Source: Bog-473 sp963745175 (lineage in GTDB: Bacteria > Actinomycetota > Acidimicrobiia > Acidimicrobiales > RAAP-2). Taken from it: DNA of 64,000 nt. Position 1 is the stretch's first letter, and each line of letters opens with the position of its first letter. Under the pieces are notes generated by a model. It saw only the letters and a list, made by a program, of their open reading frames with translations. It did no database searches and was not told where the DNA came from. The stretch lies in the NCBI GenBank assembly GCA_963745175.1, contig CAVUWK010000006.1, positions 186,001 to 250,000 on the forward strand. Reading direction: 5' to 3'. Below, one piece after another: positions 17,065-24,720 of the stretch. The position numbers were made by a program, and so were the translations under genes.

Positions 17065-17990
17065 GCCAGGGCAACGCAGCATTGGGGCTGCCGGAAAGCG
17101 GTCCCCCCCGGTTCGAGTCCCTGGACGCGGTCCGGGGCGGCCTCGCCCGGGTCGGCTACCTGGCTGACGAGTCCATCAGCGGCGTCGTCTACCTGTCCGA
17201 CCGGCTGGCCAAGCCGGTGCTGGTGGAGGGGCCGGCAGGGACCGGCAAGACGCAGCTGGCCAAGTCGGTGGCCGAGCTCACGGGCGCGCGGCTGATCCGC
17301 CTCCAGTGTTACGAGGGGCTCGACGAGTCCAAGGCACTCTACGAGTGGAACTACCGCAAGCAGCTGCTGCGGATCCAGGCGGGGGAGCACGGCAAGGCCG
17401 AGGAGGAGGGCCCCAGCTGGTCCGAGCTGGAGGAGGACATCTTCTCGGAGGACTTCCTGCTGACCCGGCCCCTGCTCGAGGCGATCCGGGCCACCGAGCC
17501 CGTGGTGCTGCTCGTCGACGAGGTCGACCGGGTGGAGCTCGAGACCGAGGCGCTGCTGCTCGAGATCCTCTCGGAGTACCAGGTGTCGATCCCCGAGCTC
17601 GGCACCGTGCGGGCCACCCAGCTGCCCATGGTGTTCCTCACGTCCAACAACACCCGCGAGCTCTCCGAGGCGCTCAAGCGCCGCTGCCTGTACCTGCACA
17701 TCGACTACCCCGACCTCGAGCGCGAGCGCGAGATCGTGCGCACCAAGGTGCCCGGCATCAGCGAGGAGCTCGCCGACCAGGTGGCGCGCATCGTGCGCTC
17801 GCTGCGTACCCTCGAGCTGCGCAAGCTGCCATCGGTCTCCGAGACGATCGACTGGGCCCGCACGCTCGTGCTGCTCGGTGTCGAGACGATCGACGCCGCC
17901 GGCGCCAAGGAGACGCTGCACATCCTTTTGAAGTACCAAGCCGACATCGAGCGGGCCTCCAAGGAGCTGCTGTCGGCCTCGCCGAGCTGA
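17061..17990 (+). CDS. MoxR-family AAA+ ATPase
   Basis: 309 residues. The Walker A motif G-P-A-G-T-G-K-T lies at residues 57-64, Walker B is V-L-L-V-D-E-V-D, and an arginine-rich sensor region R-R-C-L-Y-L-H-I-D-Y-P follows. MoxR ATPases act as metal-insertion or assembly chaperones together with a VWA-domain protein, here the next gene. The pair resembles CoxD/CoxE of carbon-monoxide dehydrogenase clusters, but no molybdenum hydroxylase genes are in the window, so the client is unknown. GTG start at 17061. Confidence 0.9.
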   Translation: MSQGNAALGLPESGPPRFESLDAVRGGLARVGYLADESISGVVYLSDRLAKPVLVEGPAGTGKTQLAKSVAELTGARLIRLQCYEGLDESKALYEWNYRKQLLRIQAGEHGKAEEEGPSWSELEEDIFSEDFLLTRPLLEAIRATEPVVLLVDEVDRVELETEALLLEILSEYQVSIPELGTVRATQLPMVFLTSNNTRELSEALKRRCLYLHIDYPDLEREREIVRTKVPGISEELADQVARIVRSLRTLELRKLPSVSETIDWARTLVLLGVETIDAAGAKETLHILLKYQADIERASKELLSASPS

Positions 17991-17997
17991 GGGCGTC

Positions 17998-19452
17998 GTG
18001 CTCGACCTCCTCTCCGGCTTCGTCACCGAGCTGCGCCGCGCCGGGCTGCCCGTCTCGCTGACCGAGCACCTCGATGCCGCCGAGGCGGTCAAGCACATCC
18101 CGCTCGAGGATCGCGAGGCGCTGAAGTACGCGCTGGCCGCCACGCTGGTGAAGTCGTCCTCGCACTGGCGGGCCTTCGAGACGGCCTTCGAGGTGTTCTT
18201 CGCCGTCCGGACCGGTGGTGGCCGCGGAGCGGAGGGCGAGGAGGACGGCGCCGAGGGCGACGAGCTGGACGGCGAGCAGTCCGGGCAGGGCGGCGCGCAG
18301 GGCCAGCGGCGCTCGTGGCAGAGCGGTGGTGGCGGCGAGGGCATGACGCCCGAGGAGCTGGCCGAGATGCTCTTCAAGTCGCTGCTCTCGGCCGACGCCG
18401 GGCTCATGAACATGGTGGCCCGCAACGCGGTGGACCGCTACGCCGGCATGGAGCCCGGTCGCCCGGTCGGCGGCACCTACTACCTCTACCGCACGCTGCG
18501 GAACCTCGACCTCGACGCCGTCCTGGAGCGCCTGATGAGCCAGGCGCAGGCGGGTGCGGCGGGCGGCTCCCTCACCGATCTGGAGGAGCGTCTGGCCGCC
18601 GACGAGTTCAAGGCGCGCATCGAGAAGTTCCGCCGCTCGGTCGAGACGGAGATCCGCCGGCGCCTCGTCGAGGACCGGGGTGCCGAGGCGCTGGCCCGCT
18701 CCGTGCGCAAGCCGCTGCCCGAGGACATCGACGTCATGCACGCCACCCGCGAGGAGCTGGCCATGCTGCACCGGGTGCTCCAGCCGCTGTCGCGCAAGCT
18801 CGCGGTCCGCCTGGCCCGCAAGCGGCGGCACGGCCGCAAGGGCCCCCTGGACTTCCGCGCCACCATGCGGCGCTCGCTCTCGACGGGTGGCGTGCCCATT
18901 GAGCCCCGCTTCCGGCACCCGCGGCCGTCCAAGCCCGAGATCTTCGTCATCGCGGACATCTCGGGGTCGGTGGCGAGCTTCGCCCGCTTCACCCTGCACC
19001 TCGTGTACGCCATCTCGTCGCAGTTCTCCAAGGTGCGCAGCTTCGTCTTCGTGGACGGGATCGACGAGGTGACGCGGTTCTTCGAGGGCGTGGTCGACCC
19101 CGCCGAGGCGGTGGCCCGCATCAACCTGGAGGCCGACGTCATCTGGGTCGACGGCCACTCCGACTACGGGCACGCGCTGACCGAGTTCCACCGGCGCTGG
19201 GGCGACCAGGTGACCTCGCGCTCGAGCGTCCTGCTCCTGGGCGACGCCCGCAACAACTACCACGCGTCGGCCTCGTGGGTGCTCGAGGACCTGCAGGCCA
19301 GGGCGCGCCACGTCTTCTGGCTCAACCCCGAGCCGCGGGACTACTGGGGCTCGGGCGACTCCATTGTGGGCGAGTACGCCGCCCACTGCGACGACGTCGT
19401 GGAGTGCCGGACGTTGCGCCAGCTCGAGCGCTTCGTCGGCAACCTGGCGTGA
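17998..19452 (+). CDS. VWA domain protein, CoxE-like, MoxR partner
   Basis: 484 residues. The N-terminal half is helical with a G/E/Q-rich low-complexity segment (about residues 70-115). The C-terminal CoxE-type von Willebrand A domain begins near residue 310 and has the MIDAS motif D320-I-S-G-S324. A later G-D-A-R-N-N-Y and W-L-N-P-E segment is typical of CoxE proteins. It starts 7 nt after moxR, and its stop overlaps the phosphatase start (GTGA). Together with the ATPase it probably remodels or matures a client enzyme; the client is not identifiable here. Confidence 0.88.
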   Translation: MLDLLSGFVTELRRAGLPVSLTEHLDAAEAVKHIPLEDREALKYALAATLVKSSSHWRAFETAFEVFFAVRTGGGRGAEGEEDGAEGDELDGEQSGQGGAQGQRRSWQSGGGGEGMTPEELAEMLFKSLLSADAGLMNMVARNAVDRYAGMEPGRPVGGTYYLYRTLRNLDLDAVLERLMSQAQAGAAGGSLTDLEERLAADEFKARIEKFRRSVETEIRRRLVEDRGAEALARSVRKPLPEDIDVMHATREELAMLHRVLQPLSRKLAVRLARKRRHGRKGPLDFRATMRRSLSTGGVPIEPRFRHPRPSKPEIFVIADISGSVASFARFTLHLVYAISSQFSKVRSFVFVDGIDEVTRFFEGVVDPAEAVARINLEADVIWVDGHSDYGHALTEFHRRWGDQVTSRSSVLLLGDARNNYHASASWVLEDLQARARHVFWLNPEPRDYWGSGDSIVGEYAAHCDDVVECRTLRQLERFVGNLA

Positions 19453-20306
19453 CCGTGGGCGACGAGGTCAGCCCGGCTGACGAGGACGACGAGCGCACCC
19501 ACGCGGGGGTCCTGCGGATCTTCCCTCCCGAGGAGGGCGCGTCACGGATCGTGCTGGTGCGCCACGGCGAGGCGGAGTGCAACGTCAACCACGTCATCGG
19601 CGGGCCCAAGGGGTGCACCGGGCTGACGCACCTGGGACGCCGGCAGGTCGCCGCGCTGGCCGACCGGCTCTACGAGAGCGGCGAGCTGCGCGAGGCGACG
19701 GCGCTCTACTCCTCGGTGCTGCCCCGGGCCACCGAGACGGCGGAGCGCCTCCGGCCGGTTGTGGGCCCGGGACCGACGGCCCTCGGCCCGGTTCGGGAGC
19801 GCTGTGACCTCTGCGAGCTGCACCCCGGTGCCGCCGACGGCCTGGAGTGGACCGAGATGGTCGGGGCCCTGGGCGTGCCCGACTGGGACAACGACCCCAC
19901 CGTACCCATCGCACCGGGCGGCGAGAGCTGGTCCGAGTTCGTGGTGCGGGCCTCGGACGCGGTGCGTGACGTGCTGCGCCAGCACCCCGGTGAGCTGGTG
20001 GTGGCGGCCGTCCATGCCGGGGTGATCGAGGCCACGATGATCGCCTTCCTCGGGGTGTCGCCGGAGGTCTACCGGCGGGGCTGGGTGCGCATCGTGCACG
20101 CGTCCATGACCGAGTGGGAGTGGGTGCCCTCCGAGGACCGCTTCGTCCTGTTGCGCTTCAACGACTCCTGCGGGGTGCCCCGGGCGCTCGAGGGGGGATC
20201 GAGCTCAGGCGTCGCCGAGGAAGGTACGGGCGAGGGGCTCGGGCGCGGCGGCCAGCCAGGCATCCTCGATCGCCTCACGCAACGGCTTCTTGGTGACCGT
20301 CCGTAG
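19449..20306 (+). CDS. Histidine phosphatase superfamily protein
   Basis: 285 residues from the GTG at 19449, which overlaps the VWA gene stop. The catalytic L-V-R-H-G-E motif places the phospho-accepting histidine at His39; the second catalytic histidine is His189 in A-A-V-H-A-G. Substrate could be a phosphosugar or a phosphoserine-type metabolite; the family is too broad to choose. The last 34 codons run past the recognisable domain and overlap the convergent yjbR-like gene by 102 nt, an unusually long tail-to-tail overlap. Confidence 0.87.
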   Translation: MTVGDEVSPADEDDERTHAGVLRIFPPEEGASRIVLVRHGEAECNVNHVIGGPKGCTGLTHLGRRQVAALADRLYESGELREATALYSSVLPRATETAERLRPVVGPGPTALGPVRERCDLCELHPGAADGLEWTEMVGALGVPDWDNDPTVPIAPGGESWSEFVVRASDAVRDVLRQHPGELVVAAVHAGVIEATMIAFLGVSPEVYRRGWVRIVHASMTEWEWVPSEDRFVLLRFNDSCGVPRALEGGSSSGVAEEGTGEGLGRGGQPGILDRLTQRLLGDRP

Positions 20307-20594
20307 CTGCACGAGGACGGCCGCGTAGCCGTCGAAGTGCGGGATGGTGAAGAACCCCTTGGTGCCGGTGGCCAGCAGGGCGTCCTTGTCGGCCAGGTCG
20401 GCGGTGCACAGGGCGAGGATCGGTCCGGTCGGCGGAGCCGTGTCGCCGAACCGCTTGAGGTCGGCTTTGGAGAACGGGCGTTCCCAGGCGAAGGCCTTGC
20501 CGGCGACGAACCACGTCCGGTGGCCGTGCCGTGCTCCCTCGGTCACCTCGGGCAGGTCCGCGACCATCCGTTCGACGTCTTCGAGAGCCGCCAT
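20205..20594 (-). CDS. MmcQ/YjbR family protein
   Basis: 129 residues. It has the YjbR fold signature: a helical N-terminus with L-P-E-V-T-E-G, G-x-x-T-W-F-V-x-G-K-A-F-A-W and a C-terminal A-W-L-A-A-A-P segment. These small proteins have a CyaY-like fold and are usually called DNA-binding-like, with no firm function. The ATG (codon 20592-20594) has a TAGCGT hexamer 6 nt upstream on the minus strand. Its 3' end lies inside the 3' end of the histidine phosphatase gene. Confidence 0.82.
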   Translation of the reverse strand: MAALEDVERMVADLPEVTEGARHGHRTWFVAGKAFAWERPFSKADLKRFGDTAPPTGPILALCTADLADKDALLATGTKGFFTIPHFDGYAAVLVQLRTVTKKPLREAIEDAWLAAAPEPLARTFLGDA

Positions 20595-20600
20595 GGGGGC

Positions 20601-20606
20601 ACGCTA
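20601..20606 (-). promoter_or_regulatory. Putative -10 hexamer (TAGCGT, minus strand), yjbR-like gene
   Basis: TAGCGT on the minus strand ends 6 nt before the start codon. Only 4 bp separate it from the divergent TAACGT at 20611. Confidence 0.48.
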
Positions 20607-20610
20607 CCGC

Positions 20611-20616
20611 TAACGT
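20611..20616 (+). promoter_or_regulatory. Putative -10 hexamer (TAACGT), short ORF and serine hydrolase
   Basis: TAACGT ends 8 nt before an ATG at 20625 that opens a 9-codon reading frame coupled to the serine hydrolase gene. It is divergent from 20601-20606. Confidence 0.42.
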
Positions 20617-20624
20617 CCTGGCGC

Positions 20625-20654
20625 ATGGCCCTCCGACGGCACGGCCCCGCATGA
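20625..20654 (+). CDS. Possible 9-residue leader peptide upstream of the serine hydrolase
   Basis: ATG at 20625 encodes M-A-L-R-R-H-G-P-A and stops at TGA 20652-20654. The stop overlaps the ATG of the serine hydrolase at 20651 (ATGA). With the TAACGT hexamer 8 nt upstream, this could be a leaderless mini-cistron that delivers ribosomes to the next gene by termination-reinitiation. Chance occurrence cannot be excluded. Confidence 0.3.
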   Translation: MALRRHGPA

Positions 20655-21853
20655 GCGCGGGCCTCGACGCCGCCGGGTTGCGGCGCCTGCACGACCGGCT
20701 GGCCGCGCACACCGAGAGCGGGCAGGTCCCGGGACTGGTCGCGCTGCTGGCGCGGGGAGACGACGTCCACACCGAGGTGCTCGGGCATGCGGCACTGGGC
20801 GATCCGGCGCCGCTGCGCCGCGGCGCCATCTTCCGGATCGCCTCGCTCACCAAGCCGGTGGCGGCTGCGGGCGCCATGCTCCTGGTGGACGACGGGGTGC
20901 TGTCGCTGTCCGATCCCGTCGACGTGCTGCTGCCGGAGCTGGCGGGCCGGCGGGTGCTGCGCAGCCTGGAGAGCCCACTCGACGACACCGTCCCCGCCAC
21001 ACGCGCCATCACCCTCGAGGACCTGCTGACGTTCCGCCTGGGCTTCGGGATCATCATGGCCCCGCCGGGCACCTATCCCATTCAGGACGCGGAGGCCGAG
21101 CTGGACCTCATGACGCTCGGCCCGCCCTGGCCGCCGCCGCCCTTCGGGTCCGACGAGTGGATCGCCCGCTTCGCCACCCTGCCGCTGCTCGACCAGCCGG
21201 GGGAGGCGTGGCGCTACAACACCGGCGCGCAGGTGCTGGGCATCCTGTTGGAACGGGCGACCGGGCAACCGCTCGAAGTGTTCCTGCGGGAGCGCCTCTT
21301 CGACCCTCTCGGCATGGTGGACACCTCGTTCAGCGTGGCGGGCGAGAAGCAGGGCCGGTTCACCACGGCCTACCTGCCCGACGACTCCGGTGGCCTCGAC
21401 GTCCTGGACCCGCCGTCGGGCGGTTGGTGGAACACGCCGCAGGCCATGGCCAACGCGGCGGGCATGCTCGTCTCGACGCTCGACGACTACTGGGCCTTCG
21501 TCTCCATGCTCGTGGCCAACGGGAGGCACGACGGGCAGCCGCTGTTGTCGTCGGCGGCGGTGGAAGCGATGACCCGCAACCACCTGACCGAGGCCCAGCG
21601 GGCCTCGGCGCCGATCTTCCTCGGCGTGCACGGTGGCTGGGGGTACGGCATGGCGGCGCCGGGACCCTCACGCACCGGACCACCCGAACCTTCGGGCTAC
21701 GGCTGGAACGGCGGCACCGGCACCCTGTGGACCACCGATCCCGACTACGGGCTCACCGGAATCGTGCTGTCGACACGGGCGATGACCTCGCCGGCGGCAC
21801 CGGCGCACATGGTCGAGTTCTGGGAGGCGGCCTACGGAGCGCTGGACGGCTGA
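20651..21853 (+). CDS. Serine hydrolase of the beta-lactamase (class C/EstB-like) family
   Basis: 400 residues. The nucleophile motif S-L-T-K (I-A-S-L-T-K-P-V) lies near residue 66, and the second motif Y-N-T (W-R-Y-N-T-G) near residue 190. A G-G-W-G-Y-G-M segment and a W-N-G-G-T-G motif replace the usual K-T-G/H-x-G. Such proteins act as esterases, DD-peptidases or amidases rather than true beta-lactamases. No signal peptide is apparent, which favours an intracellular esterase-like role. The ATG at 20651 is out of frame with the upstream ATG at 20625 and overlaps its stop. Confidence 0.86.
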   Translation: MSAGLDAAGLRRLHDRLAAHTESGQVPGLVALLARGDDVHTEVLGHAALGDPAPLRRGAIFRIASLTKPVAAAGAMLLVDDGVLSLSDPVDVLLPELAGRRVLRSLESPLDDTVPATRAITLEDLLTFRLGFGIIMAPPGTYPIQDAEAELDLMTLGPPWPPPPFGSDEWIARFATLPLLDQPGEAWRYNTGAQVLGILLERATGQPLEVFLRERLFDPLGMVDTSFSVAGEKQGRFTTAYLPDDSGGLDVLDPPSGGWWNTPQAMANAAGMLVSTLDDYWAFVSMLVANGRHDGQPLLSSAAVEAMTRNHLTEAQRASAPIFLGVHGGWGYGMAAPGPSRTGPPEPSGYGWNGGTGTLWTTDPDYGLTGIVLSTRAMTSPAAPAHMVEFWEAAYGALDG

Positions 21854-21881
21854 CCCCGGCGGCTGCTCGGTGCGGCCGGGG

Positions 21882-21887
21882 TACGCT
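21882..21887 (+). promoter_or_regulatory. Putative -10 hexamer (TACGCT), uspA-like gene
   Basis: TACGCT lies 27 nt before the ATG at 21915. Unlike the other promoters here it leaves room for a leader with a ribosome-binding site. Confidence 0.4.
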
Positions 21888-21914
21888 GATCGCTCCGGCG
21901 AAAAGGGGACGACG

Positions 21915-22346
21915 ATGTACAAGACACTGGTGGTCGGCACAGACGGTTCCGCCACTGCCGACAAGGCAGTCCAGGCCGCGGCGGAGCTGGCCCGCTCATT
22001 GGGTGCGACGCTGCACATCGTGTCGGCCTTCCGTGCGCCGAATCCGGGCATGGGTGCCATGGCGGGCGTGGCCATGGTCGACACCGGTGCGGGGCAGGCC
22101 CTCGCCGAGGAGGCCGCCCGGGCGGTAGGACAGGCCGCCATCGAGAAGTTCGGGGAAGGGCTCGTGGCCGAGGCACACGGTGCCCAGGGCAACCCCGACG
22201 ACGTGATCCTCTCGACGGCGGTGGAGGTGGGGGCGGACCTGATCGTCGTGGGGAGCAAGGGCATGCAGCGCCGCTATCTCGGCAGCGTGCCGAACTCGGT
22301 GGCCCACGGCGCGCACTGCGCCGTGCTGGTGGTCAAGACCAACTAA
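21915..22346 (+). CDS. Universal stress protein (UspA family)
   Basis: 143 residues, one Usp domain. The ATP-binding pattern G-x2-G-x9-G-S/T is visible at the C-terminus (V-G-S-K-G-M then G-S-V-P-N-S-V-A-H), so it is probably of the nucleotide-binding type. The chosen ATG at 21915 has an AAAAGGGG tract 6 nt upstream. The protein likely acts in stress survival; no partner is indicated by its neighbours. Confidence 0.9.
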   Translation: MYKTLVVGTDGSATADKAVQAAAELARSLGATLHIVSAFRAPNPGMGAMAGVAMVDTGAGQALAEEAARAVGQAAIEKFGEGLVAEAHGAQGNPDDVILSTAVEVGADLIVVGSKGMQRRYLGSVPNSVAHGAHCAVLVVKTN

Positions 22347-22381
22347 CGAGGGCGAGCTCTCCGGCCTGGCACAGTGGGCCC

Positions 22382-23119
22382 GTGCGCAAGAACTACTTCG
22401 ACGGGCCCATCGCCCAGAACTACGACGCGGACTCGACGGTCATGTTCGATCCGGGCCTCGTCGGGGCGACGGTCGACTTCCTCTTCGAGCTCGCCGGCAA
22501 CGGCGCGGCTCTCGAGCTCGGCATCGGCACGGGCCGGATCGCGCTGCCGTTGGCGGCGCGTGGCGTGCCGGTGCAGGGCATCGACCTGTCGCCCGACATG
22601 GTGGCCCAGTTGCAGGCAAAACCCGGTGCGGAATCGATCGGGGTCACCATCGGCGACTTCGCCACCACTGTGGTGGAGGGGACCTTCCGGCTGGCCTATC
22701 TCGTCTACAACACGATCGAGAACCTGACGAGCCAGGACGACCAGGTGGCCTGCTTCGCCAACGTCGGGCGCCATCTCGAGGCGGGCGGCTGCTTCGTCAT
22801 TGAGGTGGCGGTGCCGCCGCTGCGGCGGCTGGCGCCGGGGGAGACGGCGCTGGCTTTCACCGTCACACCGGACCGGCTCGGCTTCGACACGATCGACGTG
22901 GCCCGGCAGCTCGGTGTTTCGCACCACTACTGGGTGGGTGACGGTCGGTCGGGCACCTTCACCATGCCCTTCCGCTACGTCTGGCCGGCCGAGCTCGATC
23001 TGATGGCGCGCCTCGCGGGGCTCCGCCTGCGCGAGCGCTGGAGCGGATGGAAGCGTGAACCGTTCACCAGCGACAGCGCCATGCACGTCTCGGTCTGGGA
23101 GAAGGGGCCGCCGGAGTGA
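22382..23119 (+). CDS. Class I SAM-dependent methyltransferase
   Basis: 245 residues. SAM-binding motif I is A-L-E-L-G-I-G-T-G-R near residue 42, followed by G-I-D-L-S-P-D-M (motif II). Similar to the UbiE/Methyltransf_25 group often annotated only as methyltransferases; substrate unknown. The GTG start is 35 nt after uspA. No clear Shine-Dalgarno sequence or TAnnnT hexamer is present. Confidence 0.85.
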   Translation: MRKNYFDGPIAQNYDADSTVMFDPGLVGATVDFLFELAGNGAALELGIGTGRIALPLAARGVPVQGIDLSPDMVAQLQAKPGAESIGVTIGDFATTVVEGTFRLAYLVYNTIENLTSQDDQVACFANVGRHLEAGGCFVIEVAVPPLRRLAPGETALAFTVTPDRLGFDTIDVARQLGVSHHYWVGDGRSGTFTMPFRYVWPAELDLMARLAGLRLRERWSGWKREPFTSDSAMHVSVWEKGPPE

Positions 23120-23190
23120 CGACGGAGGGACAGTATGGGCATCGTCGGAGCAGGCCGACTCGACTCACACGTCGGATGTCGGCGGCGTCT

Positions 23191-23226
23191 CCCCAGACTA
23201 GAAACAGAACGGTTTATAGTCTGGGG
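23191..23226. repeat. 10-bp perfect inverted repeat with nested 4-bp inner stem
   Basis: CCCCAGACTA (23191-23200) and TAGTCTGGGG (23217-23226) are exact reverse complements. The 16-nt spacer contains AAAC and GTTT that could pair further, leaving a 6-nt loop. The stretch is AT-rich relative to the window. It sits in the 184-bp gap between the methyltransferase and the P-loop kinase, otherwise empty. It could be a transcription terminator, an operator or an mRNA structure; the run of T that would favour a terminator is absent. Confidence 0.6.
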
Positions 23227-23303
23227 AATTGTCGCCGGGAGGGGGCCGCCGCGTGCACTGTTGCCCGGCCGCCTGATCCACCGACTCTCGCTGAGGTCGC
23301 GGC

Positions 23304-23837
23304 ATGCTCCTCGTGCTGATCACCGGTGTTCCGGGATCCGGCAAGTCGACCATGGCCGACGTGGCCGGCCGCGCCCTGGGCGCGCCGGTGCTGGCCCACG
23401 ACTGGGCGATGAGCGGCCTACGCCCCTATCCCGAGCTGCAGGACGCGCTCGACACCATGGGAGTCCGTGGTCACCGTGGTGTCGGGTGGTCGCTCCTGTG
23501 GGCTCTGGCGCGCTCGCAGCTCCGGCTGGGCTCTTCGGTCGTGCTCGACGGCGTGGCCCGTGACGCCGATGTCGAGGGAACCCGCCTGGTGGCGCGCGAC
23601 GAAGGCGCAGGGAGCGTCGCGATCCTGACGTCGATCCGCGATGCCGAGCTGCACCGCTCTCGTGTCGAGGGTCGGCAGCGCCTGATCCCGGACTGGTACG
23701 AGCTCGACTGGGACCACGTCGCGCGGGCCCGGGCCTCGTGGGTCCTGCCGGCCGATGTCGACCTCGTGCTCGAGGCGGCGGATCCGGTCGAGGACAACGC
23801 CGCCAGGTTGCTGGCGCTGCTCAGATCACGGAGCTGA
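23304..23837 (+). CDS. P-loop AAA/zeta-toxin-like small kinase, function unknown
   Basis: 177 residues. Walker A G-V-P-G-S-G-K-S-T lies at residues 8-16, at the very start of the protein, as in small nucleoside or sugar kinases and predicted 'AAA family ATPase' kinases. A V-V-L-D-G-V segment is a candidate Walker B. A D-x-x-x-x-R-x-x-x-R-Q-R-L-I-P-x-W lid-like region follows. No toxin-antitoxin partner is present. The ATG at 23304 follows a GAGGT tract. Confidence 0.72.
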   Translation: MLLVLITGVPGSGKSTMADVAGRALGAPVLAHDWAMSGLRPYPELQDALDTMGVRGHRGVGWSLLWALARSQLRLGSSVVLDGVARDADVEGTRLVARDEGAGSVAILTSIRDAELHRSRVEGRQRLIPDWYELDWDHVARARASWVLPADVDLVLEAADPVEDNAARLLALLRSRS

Positions 23838-23892
23838 CGTCGCCGCCTCCGATCGGCGCGCGGGCAGCCTGACGAGGTGGCACGCTGGGAAT

Positions 23893-24717
23893 GTGTTCGA
23901 GCGCTTCACCGATCGCTCCCGCCGCGTGCTCGTCCTGGCGCAGGAGGAGGCCCGGCTGCTCGGCCATCCCTACATCGGCCCCGAGCACATCCTGCTGGGG
24001 TTGGTGGCGGAGGGCGGTGGCGTCGCGGCGCGGGCGCTGTCCGCGGCAGGGATCGAGTTGGAGCCGGCCCGCGAGGCCGTGCGGAGGTTGACAGATGCGA
24101 CGGGGACGAGAACCTCCGCGCCCCCCTTCACGCCCCAGGCGAAGAAGGTGCTGGAGGGATCGCTCCGCGCGCTCCTGGCCCGCGGCGGGTCCAACATCGG
24201 GACCGAGCACCTGCTGTTCGGTCTGCTCGCGGTGGAGGATGACCTGGTGGTGTCCACACTGGCCGCCTTCGGCGCGGACGGCGACGACCTGCGCCGGCGG
24301 ATGGAGGAGATCCTGGCCGACGGCGACCCCGGCGACCCCGGCGACGCCCCGGCCGCGGCGTTCAGCGGGACGATCGAACGTTTCTTCGACTGTCTCAGCG
24401 CCCGGGACTGGGCCCGCCTCGGCATGGTCCTGTCACCGCAGATCGAGCGGATCGGTCCCCTGGGGGATGTCGTCCGCAGCAAAGCGGACTACCTCAACCT
24501 CTTGCGGGAGTCCGTCCCCGAGGTCTACGGCAACGACATCCACCGGATCACCTACGCCCCCGGTGCCGGATCAGGCTTCGCGCGGGTCACCGAGCACCTG
24601 GGCTATCCGGATCGTGAGCTCCACCTGGAGGAGGCGTACTTCTTCCAGATCGACCGGCGAGGCCTGATCACCCGCGTCGAGATCTTCTGGCAGAGCCCCG
24701 AGCCCGGTTCGGACTAG
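23893..24717 (+). CDS. ClpN-domain protein fused to a SnoaL/NTF2-like domain
   Basis: 274 residues. Residues 1-145 contain two Clp N-terminal repeats: V-F-E-R-F-T-D-R-S-R-R-V-L, then G-H-P-Y-I-G-P-E-H-I-L-L-G-L, and a second T-P-Q-A-K-K-V-L-E-G-S-L with G-T-E-H-L-L-F-G-L. In ClpC this domain binds adaptors and substrates. No AAA+ domains follow. Residues about 155-270 resemble a SnoaL/NTF2-like cone fold (I-E-R-F-F-D-C-L-S-A-R-D-W to the end). The GTG at 23893 gives the natural ClpC-like N-terminus. Role unknown; it may bind degradation substrates or act as an adaptor or sensor. Confidence 0.78.
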   Translation: MFERFTDRSRRVLVLAQEEARLLGHPYIGPEHILLGLVAEGGGVAARALSAAGIELEPAREAVRRLTDATGTRTSAPPFTPQAKKVLEGSLRALLARGGSNIGTEHLLFGLLAVEDDLVVSTLAAFGADGDDLRRRMEEILADGDPGDPGDAPAAAFSGTIERFFDCLSARDWARLGMVLSPQIERIGPLGDVVRSKADYLNLLRESVPEVYGNDIHRITYAPGAGSGFARVTEHLGYPDRELHLEEAYFFQIDRRGLITRVEIFWQSPEPGSD

Positions 24718-24720
24718 AGG

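Noticed and set aside
17105..17125. tRNA T-arm-like GGTTCGAGTCC
   Set aside because: The flanking bases do not pair into a T stem or acceptor stem, and it lies inside the intact MoxR gene.
17061..19452. MoxR/VWA pair as a defence (ternary ATPase) system
   Set aside because: No third component or nuclease is present; the pair is coupled to proline genes and fits a CoxD/CoxE-like chaperone.
23116..23319. 67-codon frame in the methyltransferase-kinase gap
   Set aside because: It overlaps both neighbours, crosses the inverted repeat and has no ribosome-binding site or domain.
23304..23837. Zeta-toxin of a toxin-antitoxin pair
   Set aside because: Only the P-loop is shared; no small antitoxin gene is adjacent.
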